Notes: generated by a model from the sequence alone, not told the origin. 64,000 nucleotides of DNA from an uncultured Clostridium sp. (GCA_900557045.1 USQY01000001.1:39212-103211), one strand, 5' to 3'; shown: positions 9,101-19,378, counted from the first letter of the stretch. A program made the numbers and translations.

Positions 9101-9805
9101 TCAAATTTTCTGCACTTTAAAATTCAAATAATCTGCACTTACCAAATTAAAATCAATTCCACCAATCTCCCCCTCAATAGCATCCATATGAGAATTCCCA
9201 TGCAAATGCCCATAATAGCACCTTTTCACATCATACTGTTTCATTGTTTTATAAAATTCCAAATGCAAATTATTTAAAAGATTTTTAGAAGAAAGTGGAG
9301 GATAATGCATAAAAACTATTATTTCTTTATCTTCTCCAAAATTTTCTATTGCATTTTTCAAAGATAATTTCAATCTTTCATTTTCTCTATTTATCATTTT
9401 TCTAGATTCTTCTGTGTCCTGCAACACCCAACCTCTTGTGCCAACAATTATCTTATCTTCTACTAAATATGAATTATTATATAAAAAATCTATATTTTCA
9501 AAATTATTATCTGATATAAATTTTCTCATACTTGTTAATGTTGTCCACCAATAATCATGATTTCCTTTTAGTAATATTTTTTTCCCTGGCAAATTATTTA
9601 AGTATTCAAAATCTAATTTCGTATCTTCTAAATATGTAGCCCATGAAAAATCACCTGGAAGAATAACTGTGTCATCAGGTTTTACTTTTTCTAACCAATT
9701 TTGTTTTATTTTTTCTTCATGATTTGTCCAATTATCTCCAAATATGTTCATTGGTTTATTTTGTGTAAAAGATAAGTGTAAATCTGCTATTACATATATT
9801 GACAT
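9101..9805 (-). CDS. Calcineurin-like metallophosphoesterase
   Basis: This is a cytoplasmic 234-residue protein with the five metal-binding blocks of the family: DLHLS (residue 8 on), GDFSW (about 52), GNHDYWW (about 81), MHYPP and GHLHGNSH near the end. The substrate cannot be read from the sequence. Relatives annotated as serine/threonine phosphatase-like or YkuE-like proteins share the ADLHLS start and GNHDYWW motif. GGAGGAG precedes the ATG. It is followed by tsaD's neighbourhood upstream and by R1 copy B downstream. Confidence 0.88.
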   Translation of the reverse strand: MSIYVIADLHLSFTQNKPMNIFGDNWTNHEEKIKQNWLEKVKPDDTVILPGDFSWATYLEDTKLDFEYLNNLPGKKILLKGNHDYWWTTLTSMRKFISDNNFENIDFLYNNSYLVEDKIIVGTRGWVLQDTEESRKMINRENERLKLSLKNAIENFGEDKEIIVFMHYPPLSSKNLLNNLHLEFYKTMKQYDVKRCYYGHLHGNSHMDAIEGEIGGIDFNLVSADYLNFKVQKI

Positions 9806-9913
9806 ATTTTACTCCTCCTTTTTTACTTTTATATTCATTTTTACATCTGCTATTATTTATTTTTTATTAACATTGTTTTTACCTATAATACTATTTACTA
9901 TATTGTATTTAAC

Positions 9914-10912
9914 TTATTCTTCACCTAATTTTAAATTAGGTATTGCATTCAGATATAAATCTGATCTTTTTCCATTAATATAATTATAATATCCTGCACA
10001 TGCTATCATAGCTGCATTATCTGTACATAATATTGGTTCTGGGTAATATATTTTCATATTGTGTGTTTTTTCTAATTCTAGAAATTTTGCTCTTATATAT
10101 GTGTTAGCAGAAACTCCTCCTGCTAATGCTATTTTATTTATTCCTAACTCTTTAGCTGCTTTTAATACATTAGTTAATAATACATCTGTAACAGTTTCTT
10201 CGAAACTTGCACATAAATCAGCTTTATTAACTTCTGGATTTTTATGATGTAAATTTATTATTGCAGTCTTTATTCCACTAAAACTAAAATCTAAATTATC
10301 AAAATGTGTTTTTGGTAATGGAATATTTGCGTTTCCTTGTTTTGCTAATTTATCTATTTTAGGGCCACCTGGATATCCTAAACCTATTACTCTTGCAACT
10401 TTGTCGAAAGCCTCTCCTATCGCATCATCTCTTGTTTTTCCTAATATTTCAAATTCTTTATAATTTTTTATATGTACCAAATGTGTATGTCCACCTGAAA
10501 CAACCATACATAAAAATGGTGGTTCTAAGTCTTTATGTGTTATATAATTTGCTGCAATATGACCTTCTATATGGTTTGTTCCCACTAATGGTATATTTAA
10601 TGTGTAGCTTAATGCTTTAGCATATGAAACACCAACTAATAATGCCCCAACTAAACCTGGACCATATGTACATGCTATATGTGTTATATCCTCAAATTTC
10701 ATGTTAGCATCTTTTAATGCTTGTTTTGTTACTTCAGAAATTGCTTCAACATGGTTTCTAGAAGCAATTTCTGGAACAACGCCACCAAATTGTTCATGTA
10801 TTTTTATTTGTGAATTTATAACATTAGAAAGCACTTCCCTACCATTTTTTACTACAGCTACTGAAGTTTCATCACAGCTTGATTCTATTCCTAAAGTTAT
10901 TATATCTTTCAT
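9914..10912 (-). CDS. tsaD: TsaD, tRNA threonylcarbamoyladenosine transferase
   Basis: TsaD is the catalytic subunit of the bacterial t6A machinery. It transfers threonylcarbamoyl to A37 of ANN-decoding tRNAs, together with TsaB and TsaE. The Kae1/ASKHA start [15 protein letters not shown], the iron-binding NHIEGHIAA, the nucleotide loop VSGGHTHLV and the C-terminal [12 protein letters not shown] and [12 protein letters not shown] are all present. The 332-residue length is normal. The start is unusual: the only good Shine-Dalgarno (AAAGGAGAG) lies about 30 nt upstream, with a hairpin in between. An in-frame ATT sits at normal spacing. Confidence 0.96.
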   Translation of the reverse strand: MKDIITLGIESSCDETSVAVVKNGREVLSNVINSQIKIHEQFGGVVPEIASRNHVEAISEVTKQALKDANMKFEDITHIACTYGPGLVGALLVGVSYAKALSYTLNIPLVGTNHIEGHIAANYITHKDLEPPFLCMVVSGGHTHLVHIKNYKEFEILGKTRDDAIGEAFDKVARVIGLGYPGGPKIDKLAKQGNANIPLPKTHFDNLDFSFSGIKTAIINLHHKNPEVNKADLCASFEETVTDVLLTNVLKAAKELGINKIALAGGVSANTYIRAKFLELEKTHNMKIYYPEPILCTDNAAMIACAGYYNYINGKRSDLYLNAIPNLKLGEE

Positions 10913-10921
10913 TTGATATAT

Positions 10922-10955
10922 GCAAAGTTTTTTAATTACTTTGCTCTCCTTTCCT
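10922..10955 (-). promoter_or_regulatory. Hairpin between the Shine-Dalgarno and start codon of tsaD
   Basis: On the minus strand the order is AAAGGAGA, GCAAAGT, a 9-nt loop, ACTTTGC, then 9 nt to the ATG. Folding the 7-bp stem would bring the ribosome site to about 9-10 nt from the start codon. The alternative is an ATT start within the loop region. Confidence 0.5.
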
Positions 10956-11087
10956 TATTTCATTTCTTTTATCATACAATTATTTTATTTATTTTTACTG
11001 CTTTTTTTACCGTTTATTCTTAAGTATTTTTTGAGTTACTATTCTATAGTAATTTTTCTATTAAGTTTAGTTTATCTATTTTATAAA

Positions 11088-11831
11088 TCAAATTAAATTT
11101 AATCCAAACATTTTCCCAACTACATAAAATATTCCGTTTGATACCCCTTGAATGCATGGTGTTATTATAACGCTAGCTAAACCAGTAACCCATATAAGTA
11201 GAAAGACTATATATAATACTTGTTGATTTTTATCAAACCAATTTCTTACATTATATGGTAAAAAATGATTTAATATTTTTGAACCATCTAATGGTGGTAA
11301 TGGAATTAAATTAAATAATCCTAATCCAACATTTATAAATACTAATTCTAATAAAAATATTTGTACCAAAAATCTTGCTCTTATAGTCATATTGGCTAGT
11401 AAATCATATTTTACGCATATAGCAAATATTATAGCAGAAACAAAAGCTAGTACCAAATTCATTAATGGTCCGGCAAATGAAACTATAGCTTCACCTTTAG
11501 TCATAGTTATATTTCTTTTAAAATTACGTGGATTCACTTGTACTGGTTTTCCCCATCCAAATCCTGCAATTATTAATAAAGCAAAACCAAATGGATCTAT
11601 GTGTTTAATTGGATTTAATGTTAACCTTCCTTGATTTCTAGGAGTACTATCACCTAATTTATCTGCTGCAAAGGCATGTGCAAATTCATGGAATGTTATT
11701 GCTATTAATATTGCAGGTAATGTTAGTAATAATGTTAATATACTGTCTGTACTATTAAGTCTGCCTACAATATTTACTAAAACAAAAACTCCTAAAATAA
11801 TATATAAAATTTTTTTGTTAAAATTAAACAT
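11088..11831 (-). CDS. Site-2 protease family (M50) membrane metalloprotease
   Basis: This is a polytopic protein of 247 residues with the zinc motif HEFAHAFAADKLGD (about 55-68) and the second-ligand motif NLIPLPPLDGSK. About five hydrophobic segments are visible. This short, PDZ-less M50 group cleaves membrane helices, but the substrates of most members are unknown. I start it at the ATG at 11831, which follows TTGGAAAGGA; an upstream TTG lies inside that ribosome site. It is followed downstream by tsaD in the same orientation, with a gap of about 175 bp. A membrane-anchored sigma factor elsewhere in the window (59.8-60.8 kb) would be an obvious kind of substrate, but that is speculation. 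Confidence 0.9.
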   Translation of the reverse strand: MFNFNKKILYIILGVFVLVNIVGRLNSTDSILTLLLTLPAILIAITFHEFAHAFAADKLGDSTPRNQGRLTLNPIKHIDPFGFALLIIAGFGWGKPVQVNPRNFKRNITMTKGEAIVSFAGPLMNLVLAFVSAIIFAICVKYDLLANMTIRARFLVQIFLLELVFINVGLGLFNLIPLPPLDGSKILNHFLPYNVRNWFDKNQQVLYIVFLLIWVTGLASVIITPCIQGVSNGIFYVVGKMFGLNLI

Positions 11832-11881
11832 AATTTTCCTTTCCAAAATATAATTTTTTGATTATATTTTTAAACATAATA

Positions 11882-11917
11882 CTCAGGAAATTATTGTTAA
11901 TTTCCTGAGTTGTTTTT
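11882..11917. terminator. Strong hairpin terminator after lysS
   Basis: CTCAGGAAATTA, loop TTGT, then TAATTTCCTGAG gives 12 perfect base pairs, followed on the + strand by TTGTTTTTTATT. The T-run favours + strand termination, but the hairpin lies just after the lysS stop on the minus strand and probably serves both directions. Confidence 0.75.
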
Positions 11918-11939
11918 TATTATATAGTGCCTATTTTAA

Positions 11940-13445
11940 CTAATTTATAGGTTTCATTGTTGGGAACAATAACACATCTCTTATTGAAGCTGAATCTGTT
12001 AACAACATTATTAATCTATCTATACCTATTCCCAAACCTCCTGTTGGTGGCATACCATATTCCAATGCTTGAATATAGTCTTCATCCATCATTCCAGCTT
12101 CTTCATCTCCTGCTTCTCTTGCTTCAACTTGTTTTTTAAATCTTTCATATTGATCTATTGGATCATTTAATTCTGAGAATGCATTTCCATATTCTCTTCC
12201 ACCAATAAACAACTCAAATCTTTCAGTCATACGTGGATCAGATGCTTTTCTTTTTGCCAATGGTGAAATTTCAACAGGATATTCATATATAAATGTTGGT
12301 TGAATTAATGTTTCTTCAACATATTCATCAAAGAATAAACTTATAACATCTCCTCTTGTTTCTTTTGTAGGATCTGGAATAACTATATTTCTTTCTTTTG
12401 CTAAAGCTACTGCTTCTTCATCTGTGTTTATTTTGTTAAAATCAATTCCTGTAACTTCTTTAATAGCATCAACCATTGTAATTCTTTTCCAAGATGGTGT
12501 TAAATCTATATCTTGTCCTTGATATGTCACTTTAGTTGTTCCTAATACTTCTTGTGCACATCTTGAAAACATTTCTTCTGTTAAGTCCATCATATCATTA
12601 TAATCTTTATATGCAGCATATAATTCTAATTCTGTAAATTCTGGGTTATGTCTAATATCCATTCCTTCATTTCTAAATACTCTTCCCATTTCATATACTT
12701 TGTCAATTCCACCTACTATTAATCTTTTTAGATTTAATTCAAGTGCTATTCTTAAATACATATCAATATCTAGTGAGTTATGATGTGTAATAAATGGCTT
12801 TGCTGTTGCTCCACCTGCAATTGTATTTAATACTGGTGTTTCTACTTCTAAGTATTCTTTTTCATCTAGTATTTTACGAATTTCTTTTATGATTTTACTT
12901 CTTATTTCAAAGCTTTTCTTTACTTCCGGATTTACTATTAAATCTACATATCTTTGTCTGTAACGTAAATCTGGATCTTTTAGTCCATGGAATTTTTCTG
13001 GTAATGGACATAATGATTTTGATAATAATGTTACTTCTTTAGCATGTATAGAAATTTCTTCAGTTCTTGTTTTAAAAACAAAACCTGTAATCCCAATAAA
13101 ATCTCCTATATCAAAAGTTTTAAATGCTTTGTAGCTTTCTTCACCTAAATCATTTATACTTACATAACTTTGTATTCTTTCATCACAGTCTTGTATTGTA
13201 CAAAAAGAAGCTTTTCCCATTATTCTTTTTGCAATTATTCTACCAGCAACTGTTACATCTTTTTCTTCAAATTTTTCATAATTTGCTTTTATTTCACCTG
13301 CAGTATTTGTTCTATTAAATTTTGTTATTTCATAAGGATTTTTGTTTTCTTGTTTTAATTTTTCTAATTTTTCTCTTCTTACCATCATTAATTGATTTAA
13401 ATCTAATTCTTGTTCTTGTGTATTGTTTACTTCATTTTCGCTCAT
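11940..13445 (-). CDS. lysS: Lysyl-tRNA synthetase, class II
   Basis: This class II synthetase charges tRNA-Lys. An N-terminal OB-fold anticodon-binding domain (about 60-150) is followed by the class II catalytic core. The core has motif 2 ([19 protein letters not shown]) and motif 3 near the C-terminus ([14 protein letters not shown]). The 501-residue length is typical of bacterial LysS. GGGAGG lies upstream of the ATG. A strong hairpin isolates it from the M50 protease downstream. Confidence 0.97.
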   Translation of the reverse strand: MSENEVNNTQEQELDLNQLMMVRREKLEKLKQENKNPYEITKFNRTNTAGEIKANYEKFEEKDVTVAGRIIAKRIMGKASFCTIQDCDERIQSYVSINDLGEESYKAFKTFDIGDFIGITGFVFKTRTEEISIHAKEVTLLSKSLCPLPEKFHGLKDPDLRYRQRYVDLIVNPEVKKSFEIRSKIIKEIRKILDEKEYLEVETPVLNTIAGGATAKPFITHHNSLDIDMYLRIALELNLKRLIVGGIDKVYEMGRVFRNEGMDIRHNPEFTELELYAAYKDYNDMMDLTEEMFSRCAQEVLGTTKVTYQGQDIDLTPSWKRITMVDAIKEVTGIDFNKINTDEEAVALAKERNIVIPDPTKETRGDVISLFFDEYVEETLIQPTFIYEYPVEISPLAKRKASDPRMTERFELFIGGREYGNAFSELNDPIDQYERFKKQVEAREAGDEEAGMMDEDYIQALEYGMPPTGGLGIGIDRLIMLLTDSASIRDVLLFPTMKPIN

Positions 13446-13516
13446 AAACGATCCTCCCTCTTAATAATTATAAACTTACAATATTATATATTAAAATCCT
13501 TAGAAAGTAAATAGTT

Positions 13517-15145
13517 TTACACTGCTTTTCTCAATTCTTTAGCATGGGTTATTGAATTAATTGTTATATCTCCACTTGATATTCTTGCTATTTCTTTTAT
13601 AACTTCTTCTTCATTTAGTAATTTTATATTTGTAACAGTCTTATCATTTTTTACTTTTTTATTTATATAATAATTATAATCACCTTTTGCTGCTATGCTT
13701 GGTTGATGTGTTACACATAATATCTGATGATTTTTAGATATTATTTTTATTTTTTCTCCAACTGATTTTGCTGCTTTACCGCTTATTCCTGTATCTATTT
13801 CATCAAATATTAATACTGGTACTTTATCTGAATCTGCAAGAACAGTTTTTATTGCAAGCATTATTCTTGAAATTTCTCCACCTGATGCTATTTTTATTAG
13901 TGGTTTAGCATCATCACCTATATTAGTTGAGATTAAAAATTCCACATCATCCAATCCATTTTCTGTAAATTTATTTTCTGTATTAAAATCTATAAAAAGG
14001 CTGAATTTTGCATTTGGCATTTCCAAATCTGACAATTCTTTATTTATTTTTTGACTTAAAATCTCACCAAACTTTTGGCGCAATTCATGCATATTTGTAC
14101 ACATTTTTTTCATTTTAATTTCTAATAAATCTAATTCACTTCTTAATTTTTGGTTATGTTCTTCACAATTTTCTATATTATATATTTCTTCTTCAATGTT
14201 TTGTTTATATTCCAATATCTCATCTACACTATTTCCATATTTTCTTTTTAAAGAATATATTAAATCTAATCTTTGCTCAACTTCATTTCTTTTTTCTTCA
14301 TCAAATACAAGCTCATTATTCATGTCTGTTACATCTCTTGACAACTCTTGTATTTCATAATAAATATTTTTTAACTCTGTCAATTTTGTTTGATATTTTT
14401 CACCTAAACACTCTATTTTTTCAAAACACTTTATAGAATTATTTATAGCCTCTATTGCATTACTACTTAAATTTTGCTCAATTTCAACTAAATTAGTATA
14501 TATTTTTTCAGAATTTTTCATAATCTTATGAAATTCATTTAATTCGTCCTCTTCGCCTTGTTTTAGATTAGCATCATTTATTTCATTTAATTGATATTTT
14601 AATAAATCCAATTTTCTTTGTTTTTCTTCTTCATCACCATAATTTTGTTTTAATTCTTTTTTTATTTCATTATATTTATTAAAAAATTCAATATATTCTG
14701 CCTTTTGATTTAATATTTCATCACCAATAAAATTATCTAAATATTTAATATGTTCCTGTTTTTTCATTAATACTTGATTATCATTTTGTCCATGAATATC
14801 TATAATGTCACTCATAAATTCTTTCAATTCATTTACTGTAACAAGTCTTCCATTTATTTTGCATGTGTTTCTACCATTATCAAAAATTTCTCTAGAAATT
14901 ACAACATTCCCATCAACTGAATTTTCATTATTTGGTAAAAATAAATTTAACTCAACAAAAGAATGATTTTCACCTTTTCTTATCATTTCTTTAGAAAATC
15001 TTCCACCTGCAATTATTTGTAAAGAATCTATTATTAATGTTTTTCCAGCACCTGTTTCACCTGTTAAAACATTAAATCCATTATTAAACTCTACCGTTAA
15101 ATCTTCTATTATTCCTATATTTTTTATATGCATTATACTAATCAT
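13517..15145 (-). CDS. recN: DNA repair protein RecN
   Basis: RecN is an SMC-like ATPase that gathers broken DNA ends early in double-strand break repair. Walker A (GETGAGKT, about residue 30), a long central coiled coil (about 150-370), the signature SGGEISRIMLAIK and Walker B (LIFDEIDTGI) are all present. An in-frame ATG 21 codons upstream lacks a ribosome site. The ATG at 15145 follows AAAGGAGG at ideal spacing, giving 542 residues. A perfect sigma-A promoter with a LexA-like box lies upstream, and gpr diverges. Confidence 0.96.
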   Translation of the reverse strand: MISIMHIKNIGIIEDLTVEFNNGFNVLTGETGAGKTLIIDSLQIIAGGRFSKEMIRKGENHSFVELNLFLPNNENSVDGNVVISREIFDNGRNTCKINGRLVTVNELKEFMSDIIDIHGQNDNQVLMKKQEHIKYLDNFIGDEILNQKAEYIEFFNKYNEIKKELKQNYGDEEEKQRKLDLLKYQLNEINDANLKQGEEDELNEFHKIMKNSEKIYTNLVEIEQNLSSNAIEAINNSIKCFEKIECLGEKYQTKLTELKNIYYEIQELSRDVTDMNNELVFDEEKRNEVEQRLDLIYSLKRKYGNSVDEILEYKQNIEEEIYNIENCEEHNQKLRSELDLLEIKMKKMCTNMHELRQKFGEILSQKINKELSDLEMPNAKFSLFIDFNTENKFTENGLDDVEFLISTNIGDDAKPLIKIASGGEISRIMLAIKTVLADSDKVPVLIFDEIDTGISGKAAKSVGEKIKIISKNHQILCVTHQPSIAAKGDYNYYINKKVKNDKTVTNIKLLNEEEVIKEIARISSGDITINSITHAKELRKAV

Positions 15146-15163
15146 TTGCGAACCTCCTTTTGT

Positions 15164-15208
15164 CGAACTTATGTTTTTAATTATAGACTCATTTTCTTTC
15201 TTTGTCAA
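15164..15208 (-). promoter_or_regulatory. recN promoter with LexA-like (SOS) box
   Basis: On the minus strand, TTGACA (15203-15208), exactly 17 bp, then TATAAT (15180-15185). Just downstream, CGAACTTATGTTT (15164-15176 on the + strand) matches the Gram-positive LexA consensus CGAAC-N4-GTT across the transcription start region, so repression would be direct. Confidence 0.7.
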
Positions 15209-15290
15209 TATAAAAGTTTAATTTTTTAAAACTTGAATAAACATTCTGTTTTTTTCAAATACTACCCAAAAAGAAAGTGAGGTAATCCCT

Positions 15291-16223
15291 ATGTATAATT
15301 TTAGAACAGACATGGCAGATGAGAGAAAAGATATTTACAAAAAAGCCAATAATTTAGAAAACATTCCAGGAATAGAAACATCTGAAAGTACTGTAAATGA
15401 TAATATAAAAACAAACATTGTTAAAATAACTAATGAACAAGGTGAACAAGCCATTGGGAAAACAATTGGTACTTATGTTACAGTAGATATAAAAAATTTA
15501 AAATTAGCAACTAACGAAGATATTCAAAAAGCTTCTGATGTTGTGAAAGATGAACTTAAGAAAATAATAGATTCACATTGTGAAAGTCAAGACGAAATAT
15601 TAGTAGTAGGACTTGGCAATCAATTTGTAACACCTGATTCGCTCGGTCCTAAAGTGGTCTCAGAAATTGAGGTTACAAAACACTTTATAAAATACACCCC
15701 TCAATATGTTGTAGAAGGAACACGTTCTGTATGTGCTATTGCGCCTGGTGTTCTAGGAACAACAGGAATTGAAACTTCAGAAATAATAAGAGGAATTGTA
15801 AATAAAGTACAACCAAAAATGTTAATTGTAATAGACAGTTTAGCTTCAAAAAGTATTGAAAGGATTAGTAGTACAGTGCAAATTTCAGACACAGGTATAG
15901 TTCCTGGAGGAGGAGTTGGAAACGCACGAGAAGAATTAAGTGAAAAATCAATAGGAATTCCTGTTATTGCTATTGGTGTACCAATGGTTGTAGAATCAGC
16001 TGTTTTAGTTAATGATTGTTTAGATTTATTCATAGGCAAACTACAAAATGAAGCAAAATCTAATGATTATCTAAATGAACTAAAAGAAAAAGATAATTAT
16101 GGAGAGATAAAGGAAAGCTTAAATCCTACAGGATACAATATGATTGTTACCCCAAAAGAAATTGATGATTTGATAGAAAATATGAAAGACATAGTATCTA
16201 CAGCTATAAACTCAGCTGTCTAG
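15291..16223 (+). CDS. gpr: GPR, germination protease
   Basis: GPR is an aspartic-like endopeptidase, made as a zymogen in the forespore. It degrades small acid-soluble spore proteins during germination. The 310-residue sequence begins with a short propeptide region (NFRTDMADERKDIY), followed by the family blocks VVGLGNQFVTPDSLGPKV, RSVCAIAPGVLGTTGIET and VIDSLASKSIERI. The A25 signature continues with GTGIVPGGGVGN-like DTGIVPGGGVGNAREE. GAGGTAA precedes the ATG. Upstream GAATA and CAAATACTA are a loose fit to a forespore sigma F/G promoter, too weak to claim. Confidence 0.96.
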   Translation: MYNFRTDMADERKDIYKKANNLENIPGIETSESTVNDNIKTNIVKITNEQGEQAIGKTIGTYVTVDIKNLKLATNEDIQKASDVVKDELKKIIDSHCESQDEILVVGLGNQFVTPDSLGPKVVSEIEVTKHFIKYTPQYVVEGTRSVCAIAPGVLGTTGIETSEIIRGIVNKVQPKMLIVIDSLASKSIERISSTVQISDTGIVPGGGVGNAREELSEKSIGIPVIAIGVPMVVESAVLVNDCLDLFIGKLQNEAKSNDYLNELKEKDNYGEIKESLNPTGYNMIVTPKEIDDLIENMKDIVSTAINSAV

Positions 16224-16252
16224 TATCCAAAATTAACTATAACTTCAAATTG

Positions 16253-16294
16253 AAAAAGTGCCAGACAGCACCTCTGCACCATCTAGCACTTTTT
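16253..16294. terminator. Bidirectional terminator between gpr and the Bce permease gene
   Basis: AAAAAGTGC (16253-16261) and GCACTTTTT (16286-16294) close a 9-bp stem with flanking A and T runs that serve both convergent genes. Confidence 0.7.
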
Positions 16295-16300
16295 CACACA

Positions 16301-18364
16301 CTATACATCTTCCTTAATAATATTTTTACTACTTAAGTATGTAATCACAAAATATCCTCCATAAATCAAAGCAATAAAAACAGCAGTTATAACAATAGGC
16401 CAAACCAAATCATCAATCTCATTAATAGTCTTCAAAATATTCAACGCAAAACTAATACCAAATATTGAATGTACAATAGCTAAAGCTAAAGGTATCAAAA
16501 AGAAAATTGCAATCTGCACAAATAAAGTTCTATTTATCATTTTCTCATCTGTACCAATCTTTCTTAAAATATCGTACCTCTGCTTATTATCAGAACTATC
16601 TGTTAATTCTTTCAAAGCTAAAATTGCACTACTTGCAATCAAAAATATAATTCCCAAATACAAAGCTAAAAATATAACTATTGCAGTTAAACCAGTAGTA
16701 GCTTCATAAATATCTAATTTACTATTTACATATAACATATATTTGTCATATGTTTTCACATATATATTTGAAATTTCCTTCTCAATAGCCTGTTTTTCAT
16801 CTTCACTTTTTGCATTATAATTAGCAATCATATTTTTGGAAATTACATCTTTACTACTTAAAGCTGAATCAGGTAATATTATAATACCCATATTACAATG
16901 ATTTCCCGCAATATCTATAAATTCTTTCTTACATTCTTGATATTTAGGAACATATTGTTTTCCATTTATTTCTATGTTTACATTTTTATTTAAAGCCATA
17001 TTTCTTATTTTTATAAACTCACCATAATCAGCAATAACAATATATTCATTTTCATTTAATGAATATTGTTCTCTTCCATATGCTTTAGCTATTTTATTAT
17101 ATTCACTTAAAGTTATTAAATCTTCTTTGGTATTAACATTTAAAAATGGATATTTTTCTTTAACTTCATCAATAGAATCACCTAAAGCCTGTTCTAATGT
17201 TAAATAGTCTATTTTGTACCTATTATAAGTAACAATATCTTTAAACTTACTATTTATATCAAATCCATTTTGCCCTAAAACTTCTTTTATTGATACTTTT
17301 GAATCTTCAATTTCTTCTTGAGTTGCATTTTCTTTAAAGCTCTCAATATCTGTTCTTTTAGATATTTGTATATCTACTGGAGTTAATTCAGTAATAGATT
17401 TTTTAAATGAATTATTTAGTGATATTGCAGATGATAATACACATATAGTAACAAATAACATTAAGCAAATAATAGTCATTGAAAATACAGTTGTATTTAT
17501 TTTGCTACTTAACTGTCTTAAAACAAACATATTTGTGTTTTTCAAATAAATAGATTTATTTGTTTTAATTACTTGTAATAAAAATCCAGACAAAGACCAG
17601 AAAAATAAAAATGTTCCTACACATCCACCTATTATTGGAAGAACCATAGGTTGAAAATTTTCTCCTAATAAACTTTTATAATCAACTGTAACTTTATAAT
17701 AAGAAAATGCAAGTATACAAATAGAAATTATAAAAATTACAACACATAAAAAAGTATTTTTTATTTTTACTTTTTCATTTTTCTTAATTGCTGTTAATAA
17801 ATCTATCAATTTGTATTTCGAAATAATAAATGTATTAAATATAAGTACAGCAATATACATTATACTGAAATATATTAATGTTTTTGTACATGCTGATTCT
17901 GAAAATACAAACTCAAATTTTGTCATATTAACTTCAAACATTTTAGCAACTAATACAGACATAAATTGTGAAGCAAATACACCTATTAATAATCCAACAC
18001 CTAGTGAAATAATACCTATTAATATAGTTTCAATTACTAATATTTTTGATACTTGTCTTTTTCCCATTCCAAGTAACATATATGTTCCAAATTCTTTTTT
18101 TCTTCTTTTTATTAAGAAATTATTAGCATAAATTATTAAAAATCCTAAAATAACTGATATAAAAACAGAAACACCATAAAGTAAATTTATTAAAAGTTTT
18201 ATTATTTCTCTTGATGAACTATTCATTGCAAGCCTTGCTTCTTGGCTATCTATTGAATTAAACATATAAAAAATTGCTACACCTAGTATTATTGTAAAAA
18301 AATAAATTGCATAATCTTTAAAACTTTTTCGTATATTTTTTAGAGATAATTTAAATAACATCAT
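16301..18364 (-). CDS. bceB: Bce-type ABC transporter permease (antimicrobial peptide resistance)
   Basis: This FtsX-fold permease has 687 residues and about ten membrane segments. Its large extracellular domain (about 325-525) between helices 7 and 8 is the hallmark of BceB/VraG transporters, which free lipid II-cycle intermediates from bacitracin- or lantibiotic-like peptides and signal to their kinase. The basic RRKKEFGTYMLLGMGKRQV loop after helix 2 is typical. It overlaps the ATPase gene by 14 bp. With the kinase and regulator upstream it forms a complete module. The peptide recognised cannot be inferred. Confidence 0.9.
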   Translation of the reverse strand: MMLFKLSLKNIRKSFKDYAIYFFTIILGVAIFYMFNSIDSQEARLAMNSSSREIIKLLINLLYGVSVFISVILGFLIIYANNFLIKRRKKEFGTYMLLGMGKRQVSKILVIETILIGIISLGVGLLIGVFASQFMSVLVAKMFEVNMTKFEFVFSESACTKTLIYFSIMYIAVLIFNTFIISKYKLIDLLTAIKKNEKVKIKNTFLCVVIFIISICILAFSYYKVTVDYKSLLGENFQPMVLPIIGGCVGTFLFFWSLSGFLLQVIKTNKSIYLKNTNMFVLRQLSSKINTTVFSMTIICLMLFVTICVLSSAISLNNSFKKSITELTPVDIQISKRTDIESFKENATQEEIEDSKVSIKEVLGQNGFDINSKFKDIVTYNRYKIDYLTLEQALGDSIDEVKEKYPFLNVNTKEDLITLSEYNKIAKAYGREQYSLNENEYIVIADYGEFIKIRNMALNKNVNIEINGKQYVPKYQECKKEFIDIAGNHCNMGIIILPDSALSSKDVISKNMIANYNAKSEDEKQAIEKEISNIYVKTYDKYMLYVNSKLDIYEATTGLTAIVIFLALYLGIIFLIASSAILALKELTDSSDNKQRYDILRKIGTDEKMINRTLFVQIAIFFLIPLALAIVHSIFGISFALNILKTINEIDDLVWPIVITAVFIALIYGGYFVITYLSSKNIIKEDV

Positions 18365-19118
18365 TTAAATCACCTCCAAGAAGTGTTTGTACCTCAATTA
18401 TTTTTTCAAAAAATTGTTTTCTTGTATCATTACCTTTTATTAATTCATTAAAAATTATACCGTCTTTTATAAAAATAATTCTACTTGCATAAGAAGCTGT
18501 AAAAGCATCATGTGTTACCATTAAAATTGTACTTTTTAATTTTTCGTTTAGTAACTCAAAAGTATTTAATAATTGTCTTGCTGATTTGCTATCTAACGCA
18601 CCAGTTGGTTCATCAGCTAATACAATTTTAGGATTTGTAATTATAGCCCTTGCAGAAGCTATTCTTTGCTTTTGCCCTCCAGATACTTGATATGGATATT
18701 GATTTAATATTTGTGTTATTCCTAATTTTTCTGCAACTTCTTTTACTCTTTTATCAATTTCTTTACTATTTACTTTTTGAATTGTTAAAGCTAATGCTAT
18801 ATTTTCATAAGCTGTTAAAGTATCTAACAAATTAAAATCTTGAAATATAAAACCTAATTCTTCCCTTCTGAATTTATTTAATTTATTTCCTTTTAATTTT
18901 GTTATGTCTTGATTATTAATAATAATATGACCTGATGTTACTCTATCAATTGTAGAAATACAATTAAGCAATGTTGTTTTTCCACTTCCACTTGCCCCCA
19001 TAATTCCTACAAATTCACCATTTTCAACATTAAAACTAATATCATCAATTGCTTTTGTTAAATTAGATTTGTTACCATAGTATTTCTCTATATTTTTTAC
19101 CTCTAACACATTACTCAT
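18351..19118 (-). CDS. bceA: Bce-type ABC transporter ATP-binding protein
   Basis: ATPase partner of the adjacent permease, 255 residues. Walker A (GASGSGKTTLLN, about 40), Q-loop (FQDFNLLDTLTAYEN), signature (VSGGQKQRIASARA), Walker B (VLADEPTGALD) and the H-loop (VTHDAFTASYASR) are all intact. The best matches by motif are the MacB/BceA-type ATPases. It starts at the ATG after AAAGGGG. An operator-like site and a -10 box lie upstream, so it can be induced separately from the regulator genes. Confidence 0.93.
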   Translation of the reverse strand: MSNVLEVKNIEKYYGNKSNLTKAIDDISFNVENGEFVGIMGASGSGKTTLLNCISTIDRVTSGHIIINNQDITKLKGNKLNKFRREELGFIFQDFNLLDTLTAYENIALALTIQKVNSKEIDKRVKEVAEKLGITQILNQYPYQVSGGQKQRIASARAIITNPKIVLADEPTGALDSKSARQLLNTFELLNEKLKSTILMVTHDAFTASYASRIIFIKDGIIFNELIKGNDTRKQFFEKIIEVQTLLGGDLNDVI

Positions 19119-19146
19119 AACTAAAACCCCTTTCTTTTATAGCTTA

Positions 19147-19210
19147 ATTATAAATAACTTTTAACTTAGTTGCCATTCATTTACATGACATTATCCTTAC
19201 ATTTTTGTCA
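19147..19210 (-). promoter_or_regulatory. Bce-type operator and promoter of the ABC transporter
   Basis: On the minus strand, TGACAAAAATGTAA (19197-19210) fits the BceR-type consensus TNACA-N4-TGTAA exactly. It lies upstream of a weak -35 (TGGCAA) and a perfect TATAAT (19147-19152) at 17 bp, the layout expected for an activator-dependent promoter. Confidence 0.65.
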
Positions 19211-19242
19211 CATACACTCATAAACACATCAATTTTTTCACT

Positions 19243-19378
19243 AAAACAGTAAAGTAGGCTAGGTAAAATATATTAAAATGCAGTGAATGCGCAGTTTGGG
19301 AGCGTGAGCACACACACATTTTAGCACCCCAAAACGACCAGCAAATGAACTGAATTTTAATATATTTTACCTAGCCGG
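19243..19378 (+). repeat. Dispersed element R2, copy 2
   Basis: It has perfect 23-bp inverted arms at 19257-19279 and 19354-19376 (outer end GGCTAGGTAAAA) and the same core as copy 1 (GCGCAGTTTGGGAGCGTGAG). The interior ends AAAACGACCA, as in copy 1. It sits between the kinase gene and the Bce operator, splitting the regulator half of the module from the transporter half. Confidence 0.85.

Noticed and set aside
15233..15290. Forespore sigma F/G promoter before gpr
   Set aside because: GAATA and CAAATACTA are in roughly the right places but match the consensus too loosely to call.
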